Origin: Clostridiales bacterium UBA7001
GTDB lineage: Bacteria; Bacillota; Clostridia; TANB77; CAG-508
Reading direction: 5' to 3'
Assembly (NCBI GenBank): GCA_002449785.1
Contig: DJXP01000001.1
Span: 1 to 18,067, forward strand
Length of the DNA: 18,067 bases
A model generated the notes under the pieces. That model was given only the letters and a program-made list of their open reading frames with translations, was not told where the DNA came from and ran no database searches. Positions 6,629 to 14,749 of this stretch are shown piece after piece. Position 1 is the stretch's first letter; every line of letters starts with the position of its first letter. The translations under genes and the position numbers were made by a program.

Positions 6629-7906
6629 ATGTTTGTTGATTATGCAAAAATAACTATAAAATCGGGAGATGGTGGAGATGGTGCTGCCACCTTTAGACGA
6701 GAAAAATATGTTGCAGCAGGTGGACCTGATGGTGGAGATGGCGGAAAAGGTGGAGATATATATTTTATTGTAGATCCAGATTCTAATACTTTAATAGATT
6801 TTAGATATACTAAAAAATTTAAGGCAGAAAATGGTCAAAATGGAAGTGGTGGACATAAATTTGGAAAAAGTGGTAAAGATTTATTTGTTAAAGTACCCCT
6901 TGGAACTATTGTAAAAGACTCAGAGTCTGGAAAAGTCATTGCAGACTTATCTACTAAAGGTCAGAAAGAATTAATTTTAAAAGGTGGAAGAGGAGGAAAA
7001 GGAAATTCTCATTTTGCAACTTCTACAAGGCAAGCTCCACGTTTCGCCATAGATGGAGAAAAAGGTAAAGAAAAAGAACTTATACTTGAACTAAAATTAC
7101 TAGCAGATGTTGGTTTAATAGGATTTCCTAATGTTGGAAAATCAACGATTTTATCTCGAGTTACAAAAGCAACACCTAAAATTGCTGATTATCATTTTAC
7201 AACAATAGATCCAAACCTTGGAGTTGTAAAAACAGAACATGGTGATAGTTTTGTTTTAGCAGATATTCCTGGAATAATTGAAGGCGCTAGTGAAGGGGTT
7301 GGACTTGGAATTCAGTTTTTGCGTCATGTTGAAAGAACAAGACTTTTATTGCATATAATAGATATTGCATCTACTGAAGGAAGAAATCCTATTGATGATT
7401 ACAATAAAATAAATGAAGAATTAAAAAAATATAGTGAAAAGCTTGCTGGTAAAAAGCAAATTGTAGTAGCAAATAAGATTGATAGTATGCAAGATGATAG
7501 TAATTTGAAAGAACTTGAAAAAATAGCTAAAAAATCTAATACAAAGCTTTATAAAATATCAGCAGTTACAGGAGAAGGGTTAAATGAACTTTTTAATGAT
7601 GTTGCAGAAATTCTTAAAACATTGCCTAAAGAAGAAATTGTTGAAATTGATGATAAAGTAGTTTATACATTAGAGGAAGAGGAAGAACAATTCAAAGTCG
7701 AAATTATAGATGGAGAATATATAGTGACAGGACCAGCATGTGAAAGATTAATGGGAAGAGTGAACATTGGAGATAATGAATCATATAGTTATATGGAAAA
7801 AATGCTTAAGAAAATAGGAATAGAACAAGAACTTAGAAATAAAGGTGTAAAAGAAGGAGATACTGTAAAGATTCTTGATTGGGAATTTGAGTGGTATGAA
7901 TATTAA
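6629..7906 (+). CDS. obgE: GTPase Obg/CgtA, ribosome assembly
   Basis: Essential GTPase acting in 50S subunit maturation and the stress response; 425 residues, full length. Residues 1-157 are the Gly-rich Obg fold (GDGGDGAA, GGPDGGDGGKGG, GGRGGKGNSHF). Residues ~158-330 are the G domain: G1 GFPNVGKS (165-172), switch I around TTIDPNLG, G3 DIPG (212-215), G4 NKID (282-285), G5 SAVTGEGL (311-318). Residues ~345-425 form the OCT domain, found in many but not all Obg proteins. The start ATG follows GAAGGA (6617-6622). It lies 28 bases after trpS and probably shares its transcript. A 10-bp hairpin without a good T tract (7916-7942) lies just after the stop. Confidence 0.97.
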   Translation: MFVDYAKITIKSGDGGDGAATFRREKYVAAGGPDGGDGGKGGDIYFIVDPDSNTLIDFRYTKKFKAENGQNGSGGHKFGKSGKDLFVKVPLGTIVKDSESGKVIADLSTKGQKELILKGGRGGKGNSHFATSTRQAPRFAIDGEKGKEKELILELKLLADVGLIGFPNVGKSTILSRVTKATPKIADYHFTTIDPNLGVVKTEHGDSFVLADIPGIIEGASEGVGLGIQFLRHVERTRLLLHIIDIASTEGRNPIDDYNKINEELKKYSEKLAGKKQIVVANKIDSMQDDSNLKELEKIAKKSNTKLYKISAVTGEGLNELFNDVAEILKTLPKEEIVEIDDKVVYTLEEEEEQFKVEIIDGEYIVTGPACERLMGRVNIGDNESYSYMEKMLKKIGIEQELRNKGVKEGDTVKILDWEFEWYEY

Positions 7907-7915
7907 GACTTAATA

Positions 7916-7942
7916 CAAACAAAAGAACAAAACTTTTGTTTG
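7916..7942 (+). repeat. Perfect 10-bp inverted repeat between obgE and lexA
   Basis: CAAACAAAAG (7916-7925), loop AACAAAA, CTTTTGTTTG (7933-7942). A third, direct copy CAAACAAAA follows at 7945-7953. The right arm overlaps the -35 of the lexA promoter (7940-7945). It lacks a T run on the plus strand, so a role as operator or as weak obgE terminator is open. Confidence 0.6.
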
Positions 7943-7968
7943 ACAAACAAAATGTTTTATGATAGTAT
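7940..7968 (+). promoter_or_regulatory. lexA promoter
   Basis: TTGACA (7940-7945), 17 bases, TAGTAT (7963-7968). It places the start of transcription near 7975, just before a LexA-box-like palindrome. Confidence 0.7.
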
Positions 7969-7980
7969 TTATATGTATAT

Positions 7981-7994
7981 AGAATAAATGTTCT
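7981..7994 (+). promoter_or_regulatory. Candidate LexA (SOS) box
   Basis: AGAATAAATGTTCT differs at one position from the palindrome AGAAC-N4-GTTCT of the Firmicutes LexA/DinR box (GAAC-N4-GTTC). It lies between the lexA start point and its ribosome site, fitting autorepression relieved by RecA. Confidence 0.6.
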
Positions 7995-8009
7995 TTTAAG
8001 GAGGAAAAA

Positions 8010-8672
8010 ATGAGAAAAAAGGATCCAAATAGTTTGAATAAAAGAGAAAAAGCAATTTTAAAATTTATAGAAAAGCAAGTTAATTTAAATGGCTACCCAC
8101 CATCAGTTAGAGAAATTGGCAAAGCAGTTGATTTAAAATCAACTGCAACAGTTCATGGTTATTTAGAATCATTAGAAAAAAAAGGATATATTAAAAAAGA
8201 AAGTCAAAAAGGAAGAACTTTAAGACTATTAAAAGGTGGAGCTGAAGATAAAAATCAGTTAACTTTTGATAAAGAAGTATATTCTAGTAAAGAAATGGTT
8301 GATGTTCCTGTTGTTGGTAAAATTACAGCTGGTGAACCAATTTTAGCTGTTGAAAATATTACAGATACATTTCCTATTCCATTGGATTTTGTTGGTAGTG
8401 GAGATAGTTTTATGCTTACAGTTAGAGGTGAAAGTATGATAGAAGCTGGAATTTTAAATGGTGACTATATATTAGTTAGAAAACAAAATACAGCAGAAAA
8501 TGGTGAAATAGTTGTTGCTTTAATTGAAGATGAAGCCACTGTAAAAACATTTTATAAAGAAAAAGACCATATAAGGCTTCAACCTGAAAATTCAACAATG
8601 GATCCTATAATAGTTCCAAATTGTCAAATACTAGGAAAAGTATCAGGAGTATTTAGAAAAATAAGAAATTAG
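8010..8672 (+). CDS. lexA: LexA, SOS-response repressor
   Basis: 220 residues, in the usual Firmicutes range. Residues ~1-70 form the winged helix (KREKAILKFIEKQVNLNGYPPSVREIG, then KSTATVHGYLESLEKKGYI). A linker follows, and residues ~97-220 are the S24 peptidase-like autocleavage domain. The cleavage bond is Ala107-Gly108 in KITAGEP, the nucleophile is Ser142 in RGESM, and the general base is Lys179 in ATVKTF. All are intact, so the protein should self-cleave when RecA is activated by DNA damage. The start follows TAAGGAGG (7998-8005). It is monocistronic and ends in a bidirectional terminator shared with mutS2. Confidence 0.97.
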   Translation: MRKKDPNSLNKREKAILKFIEKQVNLNGYPPSVREIGKAVDLKSTATVHGYLESLEKKGYIKKESQKGRTLRLLKGGAEDKNQLTFDKEVYSSKEMVDVPVVGKITAGEPILAVENITDTFPIPLDFVGSGDSFMLTVRGESMIEAGILNGDYILVRKQNTAENGEIVVALIEDEATVKTFYKEKDHIRLQPENSTMDPIIVPNCQILGKVSGVFRKIRN

Positions 8673-8700
8673 AAAAAACTTCACATTTGTGAAGTTTTTT
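8673..8700. terminator. Bidirectional terminator between lexA and mutS2
   Basis: AAAAAACTTCACA (8673-8685), loop TT, TGTGAAGTTTTTT (8688-8700): a perfect 13-bp palindrome giving a U run on either strand. It begins one base after the lexA stop, and its last base is also the last base of the mutS2 stop codon. Confidence 0.9.
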
Positions 8701-11039
8701 TATTTTAATTCTACTATTGTAACACCCATTTCTCCCTCACCATAGGTACCAATTCTATATGATTTAACATGAGGATGTGTTTTTAAAAATTCTTGAATTC
8801 CTTTTCTTAATGCACCAGTTCCTTTTCCATGAACAATTCGAATAGAATTTAGTCCTGCTAAATAGCAAGTATCTAAATACTTATCAATTGAAAAACAAGC
8901 TTCATCAACTGTTTGACCAATTACATTAATTTCTGAAGAAATGCTTTTAACTTTAAATTCTTTTTTTGAAGAATAGTCTTTCTTTGTCTTTGAATTTGTT
9001 ATTTTATTATTAATAATATCGATATCATCAATTTCAAAATACATTTTTCCAAGAGACGTTTGGACTTGGATTTTACCTTCTTTTGATATAGAAAGAATTG
9101 TAACATTTTGATTAATTTTTTTTACAAATACATTCATGCCACCTTTTAAATCATTAATAGATAAATTATTTCTTTTCGGTGTACTGATATTATTCTCATT
9201 TAAGTTTTCTATTTTTTTATTAAGTGTATTTCTTAAAATGTTAGCTTGTTTAGTACTAGAAGAATTTTCTATTTCTTTTATAATGTTATTAGCATCATCT
9301 TTGGCTGAAATCAAAATATCCCTTGCTTCAGATTTTGCATTTGTAATAATGCTTTTCTTCTTTTCTTCTAATTCGCTAAAATCAAACTCAAGAGAGTTTT
9401 TTAATTCTTCAATTTTGTTAGATTTTTCTATTATTTTTGCTTTTTCGAATTCTATTATTTGTTTATCTTTATAAATATTTGTTAGTAATTCTTCGATATT
9501 TATTTTATCTGAATCAATAAATTCTTTAGCGCGATTTATAATTTCGTCAGATATTCCAAGCTTTTTACTTATTGAGAACGCATTACTTGTTCCCGGTACG
9601 CCAAGTAATAATTTATAAGTAGGTGATAATGTATCTAAATTGAATTCAACACTTGCATTTTCAAATCCATCAGTTATTAATGCAAAATGTTTTATTTCAG
9701 GATAGTGAGTGGTAGATAAAGTTAAAATTTTTTTACTGTTTAATTTTTCTAAAATACTTATTGCAAGAGAAGAGCCTTCAATTGGATCTGTTCCAGAACC
9801 TAATTCATCAAGAAGCACAAAGCTATTTTCTGTTGCTTCATTTAAAATTGATGCAATATTTGTCATATGTGATGAAAATGTACTTAGAGAATCTTGAATA
9901 CTTTGTTCATCACCAATATCTGCAAAAACATTATCAAAAATAAAAACAGATGAACCTTCTTTTGCAGGAATATGAAGGCCAGATAAAGCCATAATTGTTA
10001 GGAGACCAGCAGTTTTTAATGTAACTGTTTTTCCACCAGTGTTAGGCCCTGTTATGATTAAGCTTGTGTATTTTTCTCCAATTATAATATTATTTTTTAC
10101 TGCTATATTTTTATCTATAAGAGGATGCCACGCATTTTTTAAATCTAATATTTTATTAGAATTAATAATGGGTTCAACGCCATCGATTGAGTTTGAATAT
10201 TTGGCTTTAGCAAATATAAAATCAATTAAACCTATTAAATTTGTGTTGTTTTCTAAATAATCAATTAAAGGGAAGAAAAGTGATGATAATTTTTGTAAAA
10301 TCTTTTCTATTTCAACACTTTCATCATTTTTTAAACTATTTAAATCATTATTTAAGTCAAAAACTGAAATAGGTTCAATAAAAACTGTTGAACCACTTGA
10401 AGATATGTCATGTATAAAACCTTTAACTTCGTTACGGTATTCATTTTTTACTGGTATAACAAATCGACCAGAACGCATAGTAATAACAGCTTCTTGAATG
10501 TATTTTGAATGAAGATAAGAATTTAGTTTTTCTTTAATTTCTAATTCTTTACTTTTTTGTTTTCTTCTAATAGAAGCAAGTTCTTTTGAAGCATTATCAG
10601 ATATTGTATTTTCATCTATAATTGAGGAAAGTACAGTATTTTGAATTTGGATATTATTATATAAATTCTTAAATAAATCATATATACTTGTAAATTCTTC
10701 CATATCGATTTCTTTACTAAAAAAATATTCTTTTAAATTATAAGATATTTTAAGAATATTTGCTAAATCTAATAATTGTTTTGCTGAAAGAAACATATTA
10801 CTTTTTAACTTTTTTATGTGTTCAGTAATGTCTTCAATTTCATCTAGTGGAATTGAACCTTTTCTATATAAAATAATTGATGCATTTGAAACTTGTTTAA
10901 GTGATTTTTCGATTTCATTTTTGTTATTCATTGGATATAGTGAATTAATATGTTTTTTTCCTATATATGTAATAGTGTAATTTTTTAATATTTCACGAAT
11001 TTTATTAAATTCTAGTTTTTCTATACTTTTTGAGTTCAT
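8700..11039 (-). CDS. mutS2: MutS2, endonuclease-type MutS homologue
   Basis: 779 residues, near the B. subtilis length. MutS2 binds branched DNA and, in B. subtilis, acts on collided ribosomes; it is not the mismatch-repair MutS. It lacks the MutS mismatch-recognition domain. It has a helical core (~1-300), then the ABC ATPase with Walker A GPNTGGKT (~331-338) and Walker B VLLDELGSGTDP (~408-419). A long coiled coil follows (~505-620), then a KOW-like segment and a C-terminal Smr domain (~700-779) with the signature HGKGTGALRKGI. I choose ATG at 11039 because GGAGG lies eight bases upstream; the longer frame from TTG at 11057 contains that ribosome site. A TATTAT -10 (11059-11064, minus) with a poor -35 is the best promoter candidate. 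Confidence 0.96.
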   Translation of the reverse strand: MNSKSIEKLEFNKIREILKNYTITYIGKKHINSLYPMNNKNEIEKSLKQVSNASIILYRKGSIPLDEIEDITEHIKKLKSNMFLSAKQLLDLANILKISYNLKEYFFSKEIDMEEFTSIYDLFKNLYNNIQIQNTVLSSIIDENTISDNASKELASIRRKQKSKELEIKEKLNSYLHSKYIQEAVITMRSGRFVIPVKNEYRNEVKGFIHDISSSGSTVFIEPISVFDLNNDLNSLKNDESVEIEKILQKLSSLFFPLIDYLENNTNLIGLIDFIFAKAKYSNSIDGVEPIINSNKILDLKNAWHPLIDKNIAVKNNIIIGEKYTSLIITGPNTGGKTVTLKTAGLLTIMALSGLHIPAKEGSSVFIFDNVFADIGDEQSIQDSLSTFSSHMTNIASILNEATENSFVLLDELGSGTDPIEGSSLAISILEKLNSKKILTLSTTHYPEIKHFALITDGFENASVEFNLDTLSPTYKLLLGVPGTSNAFSISKKLGISDEIINRAKEFIDSDKINIEELLTNIYKDKQIIEFEKAKIIEKSNKIEELKNSLEFDFSELEEKKKSIITNAKSEARDILISAKDDANNIIKEIENSSSTKQANILRNTLNKKIENLNENNISTPKRNNLSINDLKGGMNVFVKKINQNVTILSISKEGKIQVQTSLGKMYFEIDDIDIINNKITNSKTKKDYSSKKEFKVKSISSEINVIGQTVDEACFSIDKYLDTCYLAGLNSIRIVHGKGTGALRKGIQEFLKTHPHVKSYRIGTYGEGEMGVTIVELK

Positions 11040-11244
11040 AAATAAAACCTCCATCAATATAATAGCATAAAAATAGCTAAAAATAAAGGTGTTTCTAATT
11101 TTGTTAAATAAACATTAAATAAAAATAATAATTATTTAAACAGTTTGTAATATGGATTGGAAATGCCTGAAATAGGCAGTGTTTAATGTTACTATTTAAC
11201 ATGCAAAATACTTAAAATAGCATAATAAGTAATGTTTGGGATAT

Positions 11245-11273
11245 TTGACTTTTTTTTAGGAAATGTATATAAT
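11245..11273 (+). promoter_or_regulatory. Promoter for the glucosaminidase-like gene
   Basis: TTGACT (11245-11250), 17 bases including a T7 tract, TATAAT (11268-11273). The rest of the 267-base gap towards mutS2 holds only AT-rich sequence and a short hairpin TGCCT-GAAAT-AGGCA (11164-11178) of unknown role. Confidence 0.75.
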
Positions 11274-11306
11274 GTACAAGTAATTAAAATATGAAAAGGA
11301 AAAAAT

Positions 11307-12113
11307 ATGGAAGAAAATAATAATTTAAATAATGGTGAAAGAAAAGTATTAATATCAGTAAAAGTTTCAACATTACTTATTGTTTTATTAGTTATAATTG
11401 TTGCTGTAATTGCATTTGTTAAAATTAGTAATGCAGGAAATAAACAAGAACCTGTACAACAAACAGTACATAGTATGGAAACTGAAGAAAAAGTTCCCAC
11501 AAAGGAGCCTATAAAAATAACAGCAAGATCTTCTGGAATAAGAAATCCCGAGTTAATTAGTATAGACGAGCCTCAAGAAGAACCTCAAATTCAAGAGGAG
11601 ATAGTACCTGAAGTAGAAGAAGTAGTTGAAGCTCCTGAGCAAATTGAAACTACCAAAATAGAAGATGTAACAATATCAGTAGATATGGATTTAACAGTAA
11701 GAACTGGTTTGTCTAGAGAAGATTTCATTACATTAATTTCTGGAGTAAAAGCAGATACATCTGGATTTTTTGAAGAAAATGCAGGTCTTATATATGATTT
11801 ATGTGAAAAATATAGTTTGAATGAAATATTTTTTTGTGGTTTAATATCTGCTGAATCAGGATGGAATATAGCAAGTAATCATAGAAATACTCATAATTAT
11901 ATAAGTTTAATGTCTAGTAATGGACTTATTAGATTTGCTTCAGTTGAAGAGGGATTAGAAAAAGCAGCTGAAACATTACATAATAAATATTTAACACCTG
12001 GTGGGAGTTTTTATTATGGACCAACACTTAGTGCTATGAAAACAAGATTTTGTCCAGCATCATCTACATGGGTAAGTTTAGTTTATGGAAGAATGGCACA
12101 AATATTACCTTAA
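11307..12113 (+). CDS. Membrane-anchored glucosaminidase/lysozyme-like cell-wall protein
   Basis: 268 residues. Residues ~18-40 form one hydrophobic helix preceded by a short cytoplasmic part, so it is a signal anchor with the rest outside. Residues ~45-130 are a low-complexity Glu/Pro/Gln linker that probably spans the wall. Residues ~150-268 resemble the GH73 glucosaminidase/lysozyme-like fold. Glu183 in LISAESGW is the likely catalytic acid, followed by a HNYISLMSSNGLIRFASVEEGLEKAAETL stretch typical of the glucosaminidase core. Expected activity is hydrolysis of peptidoglycan glycan strands during growth or remodelling. The start follows AAAAGGAAAA (11294-11303). It is monocistronic, with its own promoter and terminator. 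The family call comes from motif pattern; the GH73 subgroup is uncertain. Confidence 0.78.
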   Translation: MEENNNLNNGERKVLISVKVSTLLIVLLVIIVAVIAFVKISNAGNKQEPVQQTVHSMETEEKVPTKEPIKITARSSGIRNPELISIDEPQEEPQIQEEIVPEVEEVVEAPEQIETTKIEDVTISVDMDLTVRTGLSREDFITLISGVKADTSGFFEENAGLIYDLCEKYSLNEIFFCGLISAESGWNIASNHRNTHNYISLMSSNGLIRFASVEEGLEKAAETLHNKYLTPGGSFYYGPTLSAMKTRFCPASSTWVSLVYGRMAQILP

Positions 12114-12144
12114 ATTGGGTTTTAATATAATACAGTATAAAAAT

Positions 12145-12187
12145 AATTATCCTAGTATATCTATTTTTAGAGATAGGATAATTTTTT
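12145..12187 (+). terminator. Intrinsic terminator
   Basis: AATTATCCTA (12145-12154) pairs with TAGGATAATT (12174-12183), with an inner TATCT/AGATA helix and a T6 run at the end. It ends the glucosaminidase-like transcript. Confidence 0.85.
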
Positions 12188-12225
12188 GTTTAATTTAAAA
12201 GCTATATTTATGTAGAGGTCTAATT

Positions 12226-12807
12226 ATGGAAAATGTAAAGATTGTAATTCCTTTTTCAATAGTAGGAATAATAATATTATTAATAGTATTTGCTATTGGA
12301 TTAGTGTTTATATTTATAGGAATAAATATGAATTCCAAATATAATAATTATGAAGAAGTTATTGGTTATTATATTAGTAAAGAACATTCTTCGGAAGATT
12401 TATATTATCTAATATATACATATGAAATTAATGGTGAAGTATATAATATAAAATCAAATGTTCAAACCAACATAATTCCCAAAGCAGAAACTCCAATAAA
12501 AATACTTTATAATCCCAATAATCCGAGTGAAGCTATAATAAAAGGTGATAATAATTTTTTAATTTTTTTTGGAGTATTATGGATACTGTTTTGTTTGGCA
12601 CCAATAGCAATATTTAAAAATAAAGGATTAGGATTTATTATAATTACGGAAATAATATATATTTTTATATACTTATTTATAAATAATTTAGTAGATATGG
12701 ATCTAATGGAAAAAATTAATTTAATGTCTCAAGCTATAATACTTTTAATTGGAATTGTATGGACTATGATAGACATTAGAAATAGAGAAAAAATTGAAAT
12801 ACTATAA
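12226..12807 (+). CDS. DUF3592-like membrane protein
   Basis: 193 residues. Residues ~8-33 are the first membrane helix. Residues ~34-105 form a small exported beta-rich domain with the pattern YYLIYTYEINGEVYNIKS...IKILYNPNNPSEAII; the Y-x-Y-x-x-x-G-x-x-Y core and closing YNPxNPxxA are the hallmark of DUF3592. Helices follow at ~110-130, ~134-153 and ~165-184, and a short basic tail faces the cytoplasm. The ribosome site is weak (AGAGGT, 12215-12220). It lies 16 bases before the PF06541-like gene, so the two are probably co-transcribed. Biochemical function is not known for this family. Confidence 0.75.
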   Translation: MENVKIVIPFSIVGIIILLIVFAIGLVFIFIGINMNSKYNNYEEVIGYYISKEHSSEDLYYLIYTYEINGEVYNIKSNVQTNIIPKAETPIKILYNPNNPSEAIIKGDNNFLIFFGVLWILFCLAPIAIFKNKGLGFIIITEIIYIFIYLFINNLVDMDLMEKINLMSQAIILLIGIVWTMIDIRNREKIEIL

Positions 12808-12823
12808 TAAGGTGGAGATGGTT

Positions 12824-13378
12824 ATGGAAAAAGAAGAAAAAAGAAGTTTTAGTTTTTATGTTTTAGCATTTTTAACATATTGTTTTATTGGATGGATTTA
12901 TGAGGTAATTTGGGAAGCTGCAATTGGTAATGGTTTTGTAAATAGAGGTTTTCTATATGGACCATATCTTCCAATTTATGGTTTTGGAGTTCTAACTTTA
13001 TTTTTCATTTTGAGAAAATTAATGAAAAAGAAAATAAAATTATTTAATAAAATTAATATTACACCTATTATTGTATTTATTGCTATTTTAATAATTGCTT
13101 CATCAATAGAGTATTTTGCAAGTTTTATAATGGAATTATTATTTCATAAAAGATGGTGGGATTATAGTTATGATATTTTAAACATAAATGGAAGAGTAAG
13201 CTTAAGAAATAGTAGTATTTTAGCTTTTGGAGCTATGGTTTTATTATATGGAGTACATCCATTTTTGGATAAATATTATAATAAAATAAAAGCCAATATT
13301 ATGAATAATATTGCTAAGGTTATTATTATTGTTATGATAATTGATTTAGTGATAACGATAATAGGATATATAAAATAA
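12824..13378 (+). CDS. PF06541-like polytopic membrane protein (putative ABC-transporter type IV)
   Basis: 184 residues with about five membrane helices. The family signature is clear: FIGWIYEVIWEA near residues 20-31, VNRGFLYGPYLPIYGFG at ~37-53, and SIEYFASFIMELLFHKRWWDYS with NGRVSL at ~99-135. The family is named as putative ABC transporter type IV, but no ATPase partner is adjacent and the function is unproven. I choose ATG at 12824 because GGTGGAG (12811-12817) is six bases upstream; the TTG at 12794 and the ATG at 12818 have no properly spaced site. It follows the DUF3592-like gene and ends at a strong hairpin just before the left boundary of the proposed island. Confidence 0.85.
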   Translation: MEKEEKRSFSFYVLAFLTYCFIGWIYEVIWEAAIGNGFVNRGFLYGPYLPIYGFGVLTLFFILRKLMKKKIKLFNKINITPIIVFIAILIIASSIEYFASFIMELLFHKRWWDYSYDILNINGRVSLRNSSILAFGAMVLLYGVHPFLDKYYNKIKANIMNNIAKVIIIVMIIDLVITIIGYIK

Positions 13379-13390
13379 ATAAAAATATAA

Positions 13391-13420
13391 AAAAAGAAAC
13401 TATAAAAATAGTTTCTTTTT
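13391..13420. terminator. Bidirectional terminator abutting the left tRNA-end repeat
   Basis: AAAAAGAAACTAT (13391-13403), loop AAAA, ATAGTTTCTTTTT (13408-13420), with A/T runs on both sides. It ends the membrane-protein operon. It also sits exactly where the terminator of a minus-strand tRNA ending at 13421 would be, which supports the view that the tRNA(CAT) 3' end was originally here. Confidence 0.85.
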
Positions 13421-13431
13421 TGGTGCGCCTT
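13421..13431 (+). repeat. Left 11-bp tRNA 3'-end repeat (candidate attL core)
   Basis: TGGTGCGCCTT is identical to 16536-16546. Right of it the sequence (TATGGTAGGC) no longer resembles the tRNA, so the match ends after the acceptor strand. Confidence 0.5.
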
Positions 13432-13454
13432 TATGGTAGGCTCTACTGATTTAT

Positions 13455-13481
13455 AAGTGTTTAAAGGATGAGGAAACACTT
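13455..13481. repeat. Hairpin AAGTGTTT/AAACACTT
   Basis: AAGTGTTT (13455-13462), loop of 11 bases, AAACACTT (13474-13481). It is the first of a series of stem-loops in a 410-base stretch (13379-13788) that holds no gene. Confidence 0.55.
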
Positions 13482-13491
13482 CTTTGGATAA

Positions 13492-13528
13492 AAAAGCTCA
13501 TAGATTTTGAGAGAAACTATGAGCTTTT
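13492..13528 (+). terminator. Orphan terminator-like hairpin, copy of the one at 14750-14788
   Basis: AAAAGCTCATAG (13492-13503) pairs with CTATGAGCTTTT (13517-13528). It is almost identical in stem and loop to the terminator after the first HTH gene (14750-14788), but no gene precedes it here. This suggests a duplicated module that has lost its gene. Confidence 0.65.
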
Positions 13529-13531
13529 ATA

Positions 13532-13556
13532 AATGGATGAAAGAATTTCATCCATT
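13532..13556. repeat. Perfect 11-bp hairpin
   Basis: AATGGATGAAA (13532-13542), loop GAA, TTTCATCCATT (13546-13556). It is not followed by a T run, so not an ordinary terminator. A G-rich stretch follows (13561-13583), in which either of two G runs can pair with CCCC (13580-13583). Confidence 0.6.
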
Positions 13557-13588
13557 AAAAGGGGGTGTCGGGGGAAAAACCCCTGAAC

Positions 13589-13628
13589 ATACAGAACTTC
13601 GATGAAGTTCTAGTATGTTAGAACTTCA
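13589..13628. repeat. Alternating-arm hairpin repeat, copy 1
   Basis: AGAACTTC (13593-13600), GAAGTTCTA (13604-13612) and TAGAACTTC (13619-13627). The middle arm can pair with either outer arm, so two hairpins exclude each other. The loop of the second is GTATGT. Flanking CATAC/GTATG extends the first with one bulged A. The same plan with different arm sequence occurs at 14789-14845. Confidence 0.6.
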
Positions 13629-13702
13629 AATTAATTTCCAGATAAATATAGTTCTATACATTAATATGAAAAATGTTGTGATATAATAAATGTAAGGTAA
13701 AG

Positions 13703-13733
13703 TTGACAAAGTTCAAGCCCAAAATGGTAGAAT
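13703..13733 (+). promoter_or_regulatory. Promoter of first HTH-membrane gene (N19 type)
   Basis: TTGACA (13703-13708), 19 bases, TAGAAT (13728-13733). The hexamers, the unusually long spacer and interior bases (TTCAA, AAA-TGG just before the -10) match the region upstream of the second HTH gene (15186-15216), suggesting shared control. A stand-alone TATAAT at 13682-13687 is another possible -10. Confidence 0.5.
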
Positions 13734-13788
13734 AAAATTGACTATTTGATAAAATATTATTAGAAACAAGAAAAGAGGAATTGGATAG

Positions 13789-14742
13789 ATGGAACTTGAA
13801 GAAAAACTAATGAAATTAAGAAAAGAACATGGCCTTTCACAGGAACAATTCGGAGAAGAAATTGGCGTTTCGAGACAAGCTGTTTCAAAGTGGGAGAACG
13901 GAGAAACAAAACCTGATATAGATAAGATAAAAACAATCTCAGAAAAATATAATGTGACATATGAATACTTACTGAATGATTTAGTTGAAGAAAACAATAA
14001 TAAGCCCAAAGAAGAACAAATGAACGTAGAAGAACCTACAAAGAAGAAAAGAAAGTTTTTAAAGAGATTATTAAAAGTTATTAAAGTACTTCTAATAGTT
14101 TATATTATATTAGTAATATATAAATTTGTAATGTATACAAAGATTAATATTGTGGCAAATAGTTTTGATGAAGAAAACTATGGTATAGTAACACATATGA
14201 AGACAATGTCATTTGATAATCAAGGCGGTGAGGTGTTAAATCATTTATATAAGTATGAAGATATTATTGTAGGAAAAACATATTACACATCTTTCAATAA
14301 AGAAGAAATTATTAGCAGGGAATATCCAATATTTATTCGTTATTTTAATTTATCAACAGGAGAAAAGTATGAATTACAATGGAATAATGACCATTATGAC
14401 ATAAAGGATATAGAAGAAAGTGTTAATCTAAAAGATTTTGAAAAGGCACCAGCTAAAATAGTTGAAAATATGGTTCCAAGCCATTTTTTAGATAAGATAA
14501 TATGTTCACTAGATCCAACTAGAATAGTATTACCAAATGGAACTATGTTTTATTATTCAACAACATTCGTAACTACAGTCACACTAAATGATGTAGGATT
14601 AATAGATTCAGTTGTGGGTAAAAATATATATGGAGATGTTAATGTGAATAGATATTCATACAATTATTCTGATTGGATGACAGCTGATAACTATAAAAAT
14701 CCTTTAGAAGAATATAAAGATTTGATAAAAATTGATGAATAA
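13789..14742 (+). CDS. XRE-type HTH protein with one membrane helix and an exported domain (A)
   Basis: 317 residues. Residues ~3-65 are a Cro/CI-type helix-turn-helix (LRKEHGLSQEQFGEEIGVSR, then QAVSKWENGETKPD) and should bind DNA in the cytoplasm. Residues ~66-95 are a charged linker ending in a Lys/Arg cluster. Residues ~96-115 are a single membrane helix, so the remaining ~200 residues lie outside. The exported part is beta-rich with many Tyr residues, and I do not recognise it. This is the layout of a one-component transmembrane regulator. The ATG at 13789 has AGAGGA about ten bases upstream. A second gene of the same architecture follows at 15271; both N-terminal halves align closely, while the exported parts keep only short similarities such as an N/D-P-T-x-R motif. 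It ends in the terminator at 14750-14788. Confidence 0.85.
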   Translation: MELEEKLMKLRKEHGLSQEQFGEEIGVSRQAVSKWENGETKPDIDKIKTISEKYNVTYEYLLNDLVEENNNKPKEEQMNVEEPTKKKRKFLKRLLKVIKVLLIVYIILVIYKFVMYTKINIVANSFDEENYGIVTHMKTMSFDNQGGEVLNHLYKYEDIIVGKTYYTSFNKEEIISREYPIFIRYFNLSTGEKYELQWNNDHYDIKDIEESVNLKDFEKAPAKIVENMVPSHFLDKIICSLDPTRIVLPNGTMFYYSTTFVTTVTLNDVGLIDSVVGKNIYGDVNVNRYSYNYSDWMTADNYKNPLEEYKDLIKIDE

Positions 14743-14749
14743 TAAAAGT

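Noticed and set aside
13423..13700. GTGCGCC at 13423 as a possible group II intron 5' end (GTGYG)
   Set aside because: No domain V-like sequence and no reverse transcriptase gene are visible downstream; the tRNA 3'-end match explains the same bases better.
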